The notes: generated from the sequence alone by a model not told the origin. DNA of 64,000 bases from Morella rubra (GCA_003952965.2 CM025855.1:33371014-33435013); one strand, 5' to 3'. Positions 11,705-25,590 are shown, counted from the stretch's first letter. Made by a program: numbers and translations.

Positions 11705-14700
11705 TCAGCTGCAGATGGCCTCAAGTGACAACTTCTTCATGCTAGCCGGACACGGATCCCCTCCAAAAACTTCGGGAGCAACAGTTACCGAACAAGATTG
11801 CTTTCCAATGCAATTCTGCAAGAGACAACCCAGTTGAGTGGAACGTAAAGTAAAATAAGACCCGTTTACAGCAAATAAATGGTGTCAGGGCGCTGCAAGG
11901 ATCTAGATTCAGGTCAGGCAACAATTTAGAAAAATAACAAAACTCTAGCCTTCCAAAGGGCTTCTCCTAAATAGTCGGTTAGGAAAAGGAAATAAAAATA
12001 ACAAATAGTGTTGCTCAGGCCTCAGATACCCTTTGAGGCGCATCATAGGACTTGTGTGCATGACAGCTTCCTTCATTAAAGCTACCACATGCTCCTTGAG
12101 GTAGTCCATAGCTAGCAAACTTTATCTGAGAGATTTTCTGTCCAGGTGGGCACCATAAATGGGCTTTCGGTCTATTGACTTTGCCAGAGGTTAGCCTGGC
12201 CCAGTTACTTAGTGTTGGCTGCCCTTCATAGATATCAGCACAGACACTTCCTGTCGTTCTTTTCACCAAGGAAACCCCAGTTGGGTCCCCGCCCCATTCT
12301 TCAAACACAATCAGTAGATTCCCACTTGGATTCAACCATGAGCGTGGAACATGGTACCTGAAAATGACAGCTTTTATCATTAACATTTTAAGGTGCACAA
12401 ACAAAATGAAACAAATTTAGTGGAAAACTTCTCACCATCTTTGAGAGGCCTCTCCACAGTTAGTTCGGCATTTCTTGTCACTGTAAGTTCCCGCATAACT
12501 ACAATCACCACAGCCACCACGTGCTATATATCCAGGCCAGTGGCGTCCAATGCTCTGACCATTTATCCACACTTGACCCTTTCCCATGCTATTCATATCC
12601 AAAGCTAATGGGTCATTGCCTTGTGGTGCACTGAAAGTAGTCTGGATATCACAACAACTTAATATTAACAAACTAGGTTTTTCTCAAATCAATATATTGG
12701 ACTTCCATAAGAATAATCGGAATGTGCTATTGAATATTGAAACTGTCTTCACCTTGTACCATGTTAGGGGTTGCTTTGTAGCCAGCAGTGATCCTTCCAC
12801 CCATTCAACAGAGGAACTCCCACTGACAGTATGAAGGCTTAAAGCTTCACCTTTTAGACCAATCTGCTCAGAACGATACCAAACAAGTCGTTTAACCTCT
12901 TCTGAGTTGTGAAGATCAATCATAGTGACAATAGTCTTTTTGGGAAGAATGATCCATGTAAATTCCCACTAGACCTACCTACATATCCTAGTTTTTCATT
13001 AATTTATAATAGTTACAGCTACTTATATATCGTGCAGTTTAAAATTTCCATATTGATTTAGAAGATCCTTAATTGATAATCTAGCTCTCTCAGCATTCTA
13101 GCTTCTTGTAATATTTATTTGCAAATTATATCAAACATGCCCTTCAAGATTTGATTAAAACCCTTTAACTTTAAAAGAAAAACTTACCTATTTTCTGTGA
13201 AGCTATATGCAAAAGACTTTTTCAGTAGGGGAAGAGAGTGAAAGAGAAATCCCATAGACAACAAACCTTGTAAGACCATTTCTGCTTTGACAAATCCCTT
13301 GTCCCCTCATTGAGACCCTTCAACGTGACTGGGCCTAAAACCCCAGCATTCCATGTCTCGAAATGCACACCAACATTCTGATACATATTAATGTAAATGG
13401 AGACATCATAAGCATATCTTTCTGCAGTTAATAGAGTAGTAAAGAACAGGATCCATGTCAGAGAACTTACTGGAAGACCCACGGAAACACTTAATAAAGA
13501 AACCTTGTTAATGCCAACCCTCAGCTTCACAGAGTCACTAAAAGTTAATTTAGGATTATCCAGTCCCCCATAAACAGTTCCTGCATTGTGATAAGAAACA
13601 GATGAATAAACATAACCAAAGTTCGTCCAGCAGCAGGACTTAGCCTAATTTTGCAAGAATTGAACTTACCTGATAGTTGACCATTGATGAAAACATGCAA
13701 CGCATGGCCTGCTGAAAATATGGTGAGAACAGGAGATTGTCCATTCTTTAGAAATCCTTCATCAGGGTCTATCTTGACACTGGGCGAGACAATAGCAAAA
13801 TACAATTAGGGACAAAATAGCACTCCCAATATGATTGCAAGGACTTCTTTCGCTCCAGGTTTCATCTTAAAGAAAGCCATGCAGTAATTGGTTATAAAGT
13901 ACTTACTCTGCCATGTACCACAAATAGTCTGTAGCATCTCTTGTGACATTTACTTGTTCCCAGAGCCCATTCATTGTAGTTGAATCATCATCATCAGCAG
14001 AGGCAGTTTCTTCATTGTATGACTGCCATGAAAATGCACTATTTACAGGCGTCATCTTCATCTGTGAGCTTTGGGCACCGAGCTGTATAGAAGGTCAATG
14101 TACAATAAGCTAAGTAAAATTCATTCTTGAAAATTTTCAATCCCGTATGAGGTGGATTTAAATTCAAAATAAGAGTTACAATAAAAATTCGGGTTGAAAT
14201 TTTATTAAGCTTCTAGTTCTTTCTAAGCTGCTCACTTAAAAACAAAAATGATCAATTTCTCATCTATCTTTGGGGAACCACATGCTCCTACAGCAGCACA
14301 CTTAAGTTAGACAGGGATGAGGGTCGTTGAGGTAGCCAGGAGTTTTCTCATACCCTTGCAGTGTTGAAAACTTCGGTTTTGCAGTCAGGAAGAATACTGA
14401 TGGACCAAGGTGGCAGGTCATATTGTGCATTTCCAAAGAACACCTTTGCAGAGGATTTTGCGTCATAATTTGCGAGAAATGCCGTACAAGCGCCAGACTT
14501 TGATTTGTATACATGAGCCTGGATTGTAAGACTGAAGTTAAGAAAACTTTGAAAAGAGAACACCAGTAATACATAGTTTCTCTTGGCAAGCCGAAAAACC
14601 TTACCTCTTGATTATTTCCTAGCGAGGACACTCTGGGATTTCCAGAAACTAAAGCCGATTCACATAACTTGATGGCTCTATGCAGATCCCTCAGATGTCC

Positions 14701-17152
14701 CCATTTTGGTTCCCTTAGCAGTCCTGGTACAGAGAGCAACTTGTTGAGACTATTTGCACTTTTTTTTTTCAAGTACCTAGCGAGAATACTAGACAACTCT
14801 GTTTCAATATGACACTAGGTTTTGCCCTTTAAAAAAATTAAATGAAATAGGTGAACAACTTTAGCACATAACTCTAATAAGCTAATCTAAGTGCCTACCA
14901 AATTCATCAATAGGAGCATCATAATCGTAGCTGGTTGCAATAAAGGGACCTCCAGCTGTCCGGCCAAAGTTAGTTCCTCCATGGTACTGTGAAAAAGGTT
15001 AGAAAAGAATAAATGGGAGTATATTCATCTTAGGTGACTATACAGCAGGTAAATTAGATTAACGTGGAAACACGAAAGAAAGATTACGTACCATATAATA
15101 ATTAACGAAAGAACCACCATTCTGAATGAACCTTGCAACTGAAAATGCCAAGTCTTCTGCTGGCCTATGAGGAACTGAACCACCAAACTCGGTGTACCTG
15201 GGGATAAACAGAAGTAAGGGGTAAATCGGTCTCCAAAAGTTTTTGATAAAGATGCACATAATTGGAGTTTTTCAGGTGTCCACGAGATAGACACACGATA
15301 TTACGATTTACATTGAGAAAAGAGAAACCATAGGAGTTTTAACCTACAGAAGCAATATGTGTGACTTACCAACCAGTCCAGTTTTCCGTCCACATTTTGG
15401 GTTTATAGTTCTTGTTTGGCTTAAAGTTTTCACAGTAGAAACCATTGCAGGTGTCAATCTGTCCCATGATCAAACATGGAGATTTGAGTCAGAGAGACAT
15501 GCTCATAATTGCATTGATTACAAAACCGAAAACCCAAATCCTAAAGAAATGGACGAAAGACAAAAACAAAAACCATGGACAGAAGTATTTGTCCAGAAAG
15601 CGAAAAGCATGGCCAACCAAAAATCCTCAATTAAAAGCCACCTTAGTAGATAACGTACTGTTAACCGCCCCAAAAGTCGGGTGTGTCACAATAAATGAAA
15701 GACAGCTAGAATGATAATAGGAAGAAAATGACAGCTATAAATATAAAAATAAACGTTGAAAAAAATAAGGGAGAGTAGCTTACAACGGGATCGGGGGCAT
15801 CCTCTTGCTTGCACATAACCCACGGGACACCAGTGCCCAGACCAACTGCCATTTTTGCTGCCCATTGGGTGTAAGCTTTACCAGGGGCACCAATCTCCCA
15901 TTCTACCGGTCCAAATTCATTCTCAATCTGCCGAAATTCAATAAAGAAAATGACGCGTTAACAAGACTGACCTACCATTCAAACACACTTGTAGAAAACG
16001 AGACAAAGACCAAGTGAGCAAATTTCTTACCTGCGACAGAATGATAGGACCTCCCTGAGTTTGAAACAACTTTTCTGCCTGCATCATACTGACAATCTTC
16101 TCTGTAAACTTTTGCATTGCCACCTTCATTTTGGTCAATGAGAAATCAATTAATGAACGGGAGAATTATATCATATGCCTAGAAAATGGTAATGTAAGGG
16201 GAAAAGAAAAGCACTAACCTTAAAAGGCCCATTGTCCGTTCTAAAAGCAATGCCCGGGACGTATTTCAGCCAAACAGGAAATCCCCTGAATCAGAGACAA
16301 ATCAAAAACAGAGCACATCAATATAGTCTGAAAATGCAATAAAAAGATCGAATTTTCGGTTTCTAAATTACTCTTTTGTGGAGAAATAACGTAAGTGTTA
16401 TCAATATTAGTACCCAAAGTTCCACTCCGCACACACATAGGGGCCAATCCGGAGATGAACGTATAGCCCTGCTTGTTGTACCAGCTTGACGAACTTCACC
16501 AAATCATATCTATCCTCGAAATAATACTGGAAAAAAAAAACGATGCAAAAAATTGAAAACAATGCCAAAGAATATCTATTTTATCGACCAGAAAAGTATC
16601 CAAAATTCACAAAATAATACTAATAATAAAGAAAACTTAGTTGCATTACTTTTCCTGGAGAAGGCTCATGACCGTTCCAGAACACATACGTCTGTATAAC
16701 ATCCAAACCTCCTTCTTTGGCCTTCTGTATAAGATCAGGCCACATCTGCAACCACCAAAGAAACCCACAAAAAGTTAAATGACTTGAACCCAGAATCAAA
16801 GAAAACATGCAAAACCACAGACACCCATCAGTCAAAAAGGCATGAAAAATCTGCAGAAACAAGATACAGAAGGAACCTGTGAACCCCACTGGCATATTTT
16901 ACGCATGTAAACATATATATTATTCCCAAGTAAGAAAGGGGAGAAGAACCCGTGAACCATATTGGCATTATGTAGTACCTCGGGAGTGCTTCTTGGATAG
17001 TGAATGGACCCAGAAATCAGAACCCTTCTCTGCCCATTGACCATAATAGCTCTGTCGTCATAAGTCACAGAAGCTGTAGCACAACGAAGCAAAGAAACCA
17101 AAAGCAAAAACAAGAAAATGGCGGGTCTCAATAGGAAAAATCTCAAACCCAT
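11705..17152 (-). CDS. BGAL: Beta-galactosidase (GH35) with C-terminal lectin, intact
   Basis: Predicted cell-wall beta-galactosidase of the AtBGAL1 type. Exons: 17152-16979, 16745-16650, 16526-16414, 16285-16219, 16123-16031, 15927-15784, 15458-15370, 15197-15092, 14986-14899, 14723-14605, 14518-14354, 14082-13907, 13779-13670, 13580-13471, 13377-13267, 12863-12753, 12641-12436, 12357-12030, 11815-11705. They sum to 2,517 bases, 838 residues, which is normal for the family. A hydrophobic signal peptide (about 1-29) precedes [22 protein letters not shown] gives the acid/base Glu185 and MWTENW the nucleophile Glu254. The galactose-binding SUEL-type lectin domain covers about 755-838 and ends [15 protein letters not shown]. 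Start chosen at the ATG opening the signal peptide. No stop, frameshift or non-canonical junction was seen. Confidence 0.95.
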
Positions 17153-17388
17153 ATCTCCCACTAGGGAACTCAAAGCAATGGCTTTCTGTCTTTTGTATAT
17201 CCTCGCTTTTAATTCCTCATATCATTAGAGAGGGAAAACAGGTTTTTGTTTTTGGTATTTGTACACTTTCCTTTTTGATTCTTTTGAGATTGAAAAGAAG
17301 GAAAGGGAGCGGCAGCCGGCAGGTAAGAGCATGGATGTGTGTGTGTGAGTTTTGGTTGTGCAGAGAATGGGGGAACTCCCCCAAGAGC

Positions 17389-17396
17389 TTTATAAA
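17389..17396 (-). promoter_or_regulatory. Probable TATA box of the intact beta-galactosidase
   Basis: TTTATAAA about 240 bases upstream of the ATG at 17152, a reasonable distance for a plant gene with a leader of about 200 bases. A GT microsatellite (17336-17347) lies in the predicted leader. Positional inference only. Confidence 0.4.
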
Positions 17397-17519
17397 CATT
17401 TGAAGAATTAGGTTGTGGGGGCCATTCGTTGCCTTCGTGGAGGGCTCACCTTCTCTGACACGGAAGTTAGGCTCTTCGCTTTTAGCTTTTGCTCTGGCAA
17501 ATGTAGGTGACAAAATATC

Positions 17520-20500
17520 AACGAAAAGTTTGTGAGAAGTGTAGAGATGATTTGGTAAGAAAAATTTATAAAAAATAATTGTAATTTGTGAAAAAAAAAT
17601 TAAAGATAAAGGTGATTTGATGAATTTTTTTAAAAAAAATATTAAAATTTATTCGTATAATTTATCAGGCGGATACATAATAAGTATAACTTTATACTCT
17701 TTAATACTATTTGTACAAAAGTTTTAATATACCATTTGAATTCTTACTATTAATCATACCAAAAAGATTACAAAGAGATTGTTCGGTTGTGGTATTTTTT
17801 GAGAATTTTTTTTTTTGAGAATTTTTAGGTGATGTTAACTTTATTTGATATGCGTGTTGTAGTTATTTTTATGTGGTGTTAAAAATAATGTTTGGTTGTA
17901 GAATTTTTTGTATTGTGAGGATTCAAAAAAATCCTGATAATTTTTTTTAACCGAACAGTCTCAAAGACGGGAGAAAAAAATTGATAAAATATAAGGAAAG
18001 AAAATTGAGTTCAACATCAATAGGACTATATAATTGGTAATAAATAGTTTATATTTTTGTTGACAAAAATAAATTCGTATTTGTTGTTTTCCTTTGTTTT
18101 TTTAGTAAATTAGAGTTGTATTTATGATTTTTTTTAAAAAGAGAAAACCATTACAAAAGTCTTCTTTTTCTGAAAAAAAAGGCTCAAGTTGCCGCATCCG
18201 TAACGTCTCCGATGTGACGTATTTCATTTGACCCACAAGCGTTATCTATCCAACCTTTTCTTTTGGACGAAGCGCGGGCAGTACACGTGCCTTACGTGGC
18301 ACCCTTCCATTCCATAGCGGATGATATACCGCCAAATTTTGAACCGGAGAGAATCTTCAACATTACTTCCTCGGTGCGATACAGTTTTTCTTAAAAGTGT
18401 CTTTTTAATTACTTATTTCCAACAAAACAAAAACTAATTACGGGTACCTTTTTAGGATGATATAAAAAAAAAAAATTAAAAACAATACCCTTTTATGAGA
18501 GTGGCTTTATGATGATCTGGTCCACTTTTTTCGTGTACTGAACTGTAGTTTTATTTTACTTAGAAAAAAAAGAACTGTAGTTTTATTTTTATTTTTTATT
18601 TTTTGCATGAAAATTGCATCGTCTTTCTAGTTTTGTATGTTTGTGAGGTAAAGAAATAAAGAAATAAGCAAACATGAAAATCTTGTGTGGGATTTCATAA
18701 AAAAAATAAGATCTCTTAGAGCATAATCTTTAGACGAGTAGGTCATTTTCAGTCTATTAATAATATTAGAGAAAATCTTCATAGCTTTCAATTTTAAATT
18801 CAATATCAATTAGAACTACGAAAATCGTCACATCTAATCTTTAATTATCAAAATGCATCAATATTCACTCCTTATTAAGATCATATAGTTGAAATATGAA
18901 AGAAAAAAAAAATGTCTACAATATTGATAATTTGTAGGCTGACATGACAATTTTTATAGTTCATACAAGTAATTAACATTTGGTTAAAAGTTAGAAAGTA
19001 AAAGTGAAGATTCCTCTAATATATACTGGATAAAATTATGAGAAAATAAGAGAAACTCCATATCAAAGATTACCACTAAAAAAAGAGTAAAAAATATATA
19101 TATTTTTTGCAATTAAAAATATTCTTTTATATTTGTCATTTTCATGTGCAAATAAACACAACAATGTTAAAAATTCGGGCAAGTTTACTTCATTAAACAC
19201 AACATTAGAATTAACGATAAGAATGTTGGACCTGCAGGCAAAAAATAGTACCGACCGTGTTGCTTACAATTTTGTTCTTCTCGAGTGAAAATGTCTTGAG
19301 TGAAACAAAATATCTGAACCCACAAATCATATAGCTTGAAAATCAAGGTATGCATTATTAAGAACTATGATCCAAATTGCCAGAGGATTATCGGGTTCTG
19401 CCTGCTGTTAATAAATGTGGTAATCGGCCATATGTTAATCGACAAAAATCCATAAGAAAAAAAAAAGTTGTTAGAGAAACTACAATTAGGTGACCTGGTA
19501 CCTAACAATAAATCTTCCCCCCATCAACTTAATTAATACCAAACCAATTAGGGTACGTTAAATGTCGTGGCTTTCTTTGGTAGTATAACAATATCACAGT
19601 CCTTTTCTGCGTATCTGTCTGTCTGTCTGTCGTATTCTCTCCCTAATATAAGTTGAAAAGTATCTTTCAATTGATCTTTTTTTTCTTTTTTCTTTTTATA
19701 TTCGGTAGGCTCTATCCGCCTATCCGGCATTATTGAAAGCACCAATAATCCGTCTTGGAGTCAGCTTCAGAGTCCGGCGTAAATCACAATTATATTGCCC
19801 GGCGGCAGGGCTACTCTGTTTAAAGGATTAGCCATAAAGTTCTGGTAAACCTTGTCAACTTAAAACATTAAAAAAAAAACTATTATATACATACTGCTTA
19901 AGAGAAAAAAACGAACGAACATCGAGTTGCTGAATCTCGGCATACTTTGTTATTGAAGCCTTTAAATTATTAATTTTGTCATATGAGTCATTAAATTACT
20001 AAAATTTATTAATATTCATTTTGTCATAAAATTCAACAGTTTCCTAACATATAACCTATTTTTGCTTCTTCTTTTTTTTTTTTTGTTAAACCAAAGATAT
20101 TATATATTGGAAAAAGTAAGACTATAACAAATTTCAGTAGCAAGGAATAAAAGACAATCAAGAAAGCAAAACGAAGAAAAGAAGCTATGGATGTTTGACA
20201 CCATTAGATTTTCACATATCTAGATTAAGAAGAAAAGACACAGAAATATTTTAGAGAAGGAGAAGGCAGCCGCCGAGTCTGCTAGTGGATAAACCTCCGA
20301 GTTGTTTGCTCATTTTAACCGTCGAGATTTTTCAATAGATATAACACCAAATGTCTTGCTTTTGAAAAGGGGGGGGAGAATAAGATCATCAGAATAGTGA
20401 GTTGATAGGAAAGTTTTCTGTGAGGGATGCATTATTGTAGTGATTAAAAAGAAAAGGAAAAAAAAATAAGTGCTTGATGTACTAATTGAACCACCAATTA

Positions 20501-21673
20501 AAATGAGAAAACATCGTAATGAGTCCCTATATTCATGGACAAAAATTGATCACTCCCTCTCAAATTTGAATTTGTTTTATTACGCCCCTCACATTTCAAA
20601 AGTAATCAATTTGTTATATCATATGTAAATTGACGGGAGTTGATTGAAATACTCTTTCAAAATAAAATTAAGAATTTTTAAAAAAAAAAAAACTAAAAAA
20701 AAGAATAGAACTTTTATATTTTTATTTAAATAATATTACGTTTTAATAATTTTATCTTTAATGAACGTTCCAATCCTATTTCATATGGTTTAATAATCAA
20801 ATCAAACTGGAGGTAAGAAGGCGACTTAATGAAATAAATTGAAACTTGATGATTTTTTTCGATAAATACGAGGTGTGTATATATACACACACGATGTCCT
20901 CCCAATTAAATTCTAATGAAGAGGGTGCGAAGTCAGGGAGACAGAATAAAAAAAATAAGCGCATTTGCCATAATTGGTGCATTGGTGAAACTTCATAGAA
21001 CAGTCCAAGAAACAGGTGGTCTAATCTTTTTTTTTTTTTTTTTTCAGAATATTGGATGAACAAAATAGTTGCACAGTTACCATCAGCGGTGCCGAATCCA
21101 TGGAATGTGCACTGCACCCATCATTAACGTTAATTAAATTGGGAAAAGAATCCTACTTTATTTTTACATTTTTTATTCGAAGGAATTCATGAGAAGGAGC
21201 TTTTAATGCAAGATATATACTTTACCTCATCTAAGCCTACAAAGAAGTCATTCTCCGAATAATTATTGCTTAACTTTAGTTACATGGAATATTAACACCC
21301 TTGTCCTTTGCTCCTTTTTAACTTCATATTTTTCTAGCATCAACAAAGGCATCTTCAGCCTGCTTTTCTTTTAACTGCAGTTAAATCTTTGCATCCATCT
21401 ACTCTGATATACTCCCTTTTGTCTCTTCCCCCCTCCCTCCTCCTCTTTCTCTTAATTGGAGATTTAACCTATTACACTTTACTCTTTGGCTTTTTGGTAC
21501 TTTCAATGAGGTTGTCCCTATCACGAGTGCCACATTTATATGGGCGTACAAAACCATTGGGGATTTGGCGAGTCGGACGACCCTGAAGTTGCCTCTTAGC
21601 TATTGTAGCACTAATGTTTTTTTTTTTTTTTCTCTTTGAATTGGTCAGTCTCAATTAGGCATTAATTTATAGA
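17520..21673. other. AT-rich intergenic DNA
   Basis: No gene seen. Many homopolymer A/T runs and low-complexity stretches. The block 18190-18360 is less AT-rich and carries ACGT-core elements (ACACGTG, TTACGTGG) and CCGCCAAA, so it may be distal regulatory DNA of the intact beta-galactosidase. A hAT-like MITE at 17778-17960 is listed separately. A short TCTG microsatellite lies at about 19614-19630. Confidence 0.5.
17778..17960. mobile_element. hAT-like MITE
   Basis: Imperfect terminal inverted repeats: ATTGTTCGGTT at the left, AACCGAACAGT at the right. An imperfect 8-bp flanking repeat (ACAAAGAG / TCAAAGAC) fits the hAT target-site length. About 183 bp, no ORF. Its interior (GGTGATGTTAA ... 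ATATGCGTG) resembles sequence near 60340-60400 and 61690-61800, so this is a small family with several copies in the window. Confidence 0.6.
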
Positions 21674-22132
21674 ATATTCTAAAGGGTAATGTCATCGTAC
21701 ACCCCTAAATTATAAGTTAAAATCAATCTTACCTCTCTAAGTTTTAAAACGGTAATTTGCGCCCTTTATATTTTGAACATGATTAATTCTTGCCATTAGT
21801 TAGATTTGAGCGCTATGTCTTACGAAAAAGTATGCAAAATGATCGAAATGCCTTTCAAATACAATTTTTTTTTTAAAAAAATAAGAAATAAATTACTAAA
21901 ATAGAGTTTCAATCTTTTTGTAATTTGTTTGTTTAATTTTTTAAACAATTTTAGCTTGAAGGTACATTTCGATTTTTTTGCATATAGTTTAACGGTTATT
22001 TCACATGGAGAGCGATAATTGATGATATTCGAAACTTAAGAGGTACAAATCGCCGTTTTAAAATTTAGGAGAGCGAAATTAATTTTAGCCTATAATTAAA
22101 AAACCTATTATGACATTGCCCTATATTCTAAA
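21674..22132. mobile_element. Long-TIR MITE, Mutator-like, with 10-bp target duplication
   Basis: The element runs from 21684 to 22122 (439 bp) and is flanked on both sides by ATATTCTAAA (21674-21683 and 22123-22132). The halves are long imperfect inverted repeats: the left begins GGGTAATGTCA, the right ends TGACATTGCCC, and both contain TTTTAAAACGG on opposite strands. Long inverted repeats with a 9-11 bp target duplication are the hallmark of Mutator-like elements. No ORF, so it would be non-autonomous. Confidence 0.75.
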
Positions 22133-22714
22133 ACCTCGCATCAGAAAAGAAAAGAGGGGACTCTGAGTGTAATCCAAAAGTTTGATTCTTTAAATTTTTA
22201 AAGTTTTGGAGTTCTGTTTCACCAATTTCCATTATTTAAACCTACTAAGCTTAAGCACCAAACCACCATCGAAACGTAAATGCAGTTGTACGACGGAAAG
22301 TTTTTAATCCCAAAAGAGGTAGAGTGCGGTCTTAGAATCGTGTCACGCAGTGTAATTACGTAAGAAAAGCAAGTGATGAGGGTTCCACAAATTCCCATTT
22401 CCATTCTAAAATGTTGGCACTTCCCTGAACTATCTGCCGTATGCCAACCTACCAGGCTTTTTCTCTATTTAAAGCCCCCAAGTCGAAGGACCCCAAAAAC
22501 AGTTGACAACACTGACCGGTACAAAGTTGAAGTCCTAATGTTACTGTCGGCCATGAACTTTCAACAGAAAGGACAATAATTTCCCCTTCCCTTTGCCAAC
22601 CTTTGGAGAAAAAACAGTCACAGAAAAAAGCATTTAATCTTCTTTCCTAATGACTTGTCTATTGAACAAATGGATTGGATGAAGCCTGTCCAAACTATGC
22701 ATGTGTGGACTCGT
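22133..22714. other. Intergenic DNA
   Basis: Short AT-rich stretch between the Mutator-like MITE and the segmental duplication. No gene or repeat recognised. Confidence 0.4.
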
Positions 22715-25209
22715 GGACTTCTATAATTGAATATTTTTCTATAATTTCGGAGAAATATATTGTGTTGTGGACCCCATTTGGAGGGGGGGCATTATCCAAT
22801 TTTTCAAAAGTTTACGTACGCAAGCAGAAGTTTCAGGAGGGGTACATTTATCACTTCTTGGGTTGGACCCATAATTTTCAAAAAGTTAAGAACCTCACGT
22901 TCAAGCTATTCGGCAACCCGCACCAACGAGATCCCCTCGACATTTCAATGCGTAAAAGCGACAGAAATGCCTTTGGGGAAAGCATAAAAGCCACACACTT
23001 ATGTCTCCGATAATACTTTGCTTGATAGCTGCAAAATCTTTTGGCTAAGTGGACGATGAGACTGCCACATCGGCTTGGTTTTGATCTGTTGCTTTCATGC
23101 AACATGGCTACTGATGGGAGGACATGATCCCATGATATTATAATTGTTCTGATAAGAATCAAAAGACTAAAAAGAGGTTGATTTTTGTCGTGGGTTCTAT
23201 GGATGAGCGTGCCACGCTATTCTCGTGGGCAAAAGATCTGCAGGCAGCAGATTGCAGCCGGCCATATCCAAATTTCTCGATTTCGTAGGGACCCTTAAAG
23301 AATTATACCTAGGTCGGTGGACCCTCTTTCGGACATTTATGAAAGACCCTTGGACGTGGGTCAGGTCATATCCCCAGTTTGCTTATCCAACTGAGGAAGT
23401 TTCACTCGAGCAAAAGAGTCAGTGAACTGTGCACCAAACCCAACAGACCCCTTGAGAACAGTGACCCACCCATCTTGAACGGGACCTTCTTTTTCTTTCT
23501 TGTTTAGTTCGAAGTCAATCTGATTTAAAACTAATTATATACATGAGTATGAGTTGGTGGTGATGTATTTGCGTTAGCCATTTGAAATTTATTTTATTAA
23601 TAAAGTTAATTAAACTGACAGAATGATTATTTTAAGATATGATGTGACAGTAACAATAAAGAATTGAGAGAAAAAAGACAAGAGAAATAATTGAATTGTC
23701 TTAATTTAATATATATATGCACTAATATTTGTTTTCCTCGTGATGTTATGTAGGCCTTGGTGTGATGTATAACATGTAACACATGACGGGACGTGGTTTC
23801 AATAAACTCAAAGGCCTAAAGATAACGTGGAGGAATCAATTGATTTTCATACGATGTGGGGCAAGAGGGCAAAGGCAATATATAGCTATGCATTCATGGG
23901 ATTTATAACGTTGCTTCAACGTGTATATATATATCTCTATTTATTCCGAGCAAGGTCATCTAGAAGGCTTATCGCGTAAAGTTTCAAGACTTCGACATCA
24001 ACTTGGTCTCTATCATGACTCCAATTAGCTTTGGCTTTGGTGCTCTGTACCAATTAGCCTTTTGCTTTTCAGTCAATTTTAGACATCAATGTACTTTTTT
24101 CCAACAAAAGCCGCCTTACGAGTCATCTTGTCAATTGTAGGAGTTCTTCGACAAGCAAGTCGTAGATGTACATTTTTTTATATTTTTAATTCATTTTTCT
24201 GATAATTTTTTGGTTAAATTAATAAATGGCAAATGAATCCGCAACTTATCCTAATTTTCTTGAGTGCAAATTAAGCTTCTAACAACTAATCCCATTTAGT
24301 AATTGCATGGAGTCAATCATCCCTTCTGTCGTGTACCCACATGCCCTTGTCCTTTTAATTTTCCTGGAAAATCCAGGCTTAAAATATATTCAGATCTTCA
24401 TGCATGGGGAAGGCAATGGGACCAGAGTCGGATGAGGCAGACAAAACAGTGGATTGGCCGTGTTAATTCGTCAACAGGTTATCCGTAGACAGTGACATAA
24501 TCATTTGACTTCACCATTATCTTAGGTAGCATTAGGTTTGCTAATTGAAGTCTGAACGAACTTTCTGTTCTAATTTCTTTGTTGAACACCATTTCTATTG
24601 CATTAATAATTTGTTTGCTAAATGTCCTAAATCACTCCCTACTTAACCCAAAATAAATAAGAAATCTTAAATCTCCCAATCCTTGTGTTCAGATATATTC
24701 AGTTCAGATGTTGAAACAAGCTGCTGCATTTGTGATTTGTTCAACCACTCCCAACCTCCTCGCATTTCTCCAAAAGTCCACAACTCGTTTTGGGCCTCAC
24801 GTTGACAAAGAAATAAGTGCAAGTTAATTTATTGCAGTTCTAGAGATCTCAACCTACTACTTCCTCAACCGAAGTGCATTTTAATTTTCTCTTACAGGAG
24901 AAGTTGGCTCAGAACCGCCCTCTCCAACCAATATGCAATGGCAGGTTGCGTAGGGACCCAGACCCATTTCATAAAAGTCCGTCGCAAGTGGCATCAACGT
25001 CCCCATGCCTGTCTATTGACCCAGCTGACCGATTCACTCTTGCTGTTGCGTAAATGTGTTGAGCCATTCATGCAGACATGAGTAGCTTGCATTCCGCGTC
25101 TCCCTAAAACTAAGCTTTTATGGCCAAAGAGAAAAGAACATGTCCCCAACTTTTCTGCTTTTTTGTCTTTTACGAACCAATTAACAAACGAAGTATTTGA
25201 TATTTAGGC

Positions 25210-25590
25210 TAGGGAAGGATCGTCTCGAATTCCACTTGACGTAGAAGAAGCGAAAAGAATAAGAGACGGTCAAGTTTCATATTTTGACTTTATTAGGTTG
25301 AATTAGATTTTATAATGATCCAAGAAATTTAAAGAGTCACGTTAATTAATTCTTTTAAATTTAAAGCGTTTATGTGACTAGTGCTTATTCTTGAGTCATT
25401 ATAAATAATATCAGAGCTATCTTATTAACAACTAATATAAACTTGGTGGGCTTTGACGAGGATGTCAAAAAATTTAAGGGAGAGAAATTGTGATACTATG
25501 AATCTCACTTGGAGTGGAAGAAAAAAAAAAGATGATAGATGATAAGCGCAAGCTCATCCTTGGGTCATTACACCACAGGTCTACAATTCA
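25210..25590. mobile_element. TRIM-like miniature LTR retroelement in copy A
   Basis: A left repeat (from about 25210) ends near TATCAGAGC (25409-25417), which resembles the initiator-Met tRNA primer-binding site. About 70 bases of interior follow, then a purine-rich tract (AAGGGAGAGAAA), then a right repeat beginning TGTGATAC at 25489. The two repeats align around CACTTG..GTAGAAGAAG / CACTTGGAGTGGAAG and TTGAGTCATTA / TTGGGTCATTA. No coding capacity. Copy B has a diverged counterpart near 31920-32210. Boundaries approximate. Confidence 0.55.

Noticed and set aside
19614..19630. Short regular repeats that might suggest a CRISPR-like array
   Set aside because: A simple TCTG microsatellite in plant nuclear DNA, without spacers.
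22675..23162. Frames of 94-112 codons in segmental copy A, with counterparts at 29983-30377 in copy B
   Set aside because: The corresponding frames in the two copies differ by frameshifting indels, which argues against conserved protein coding.
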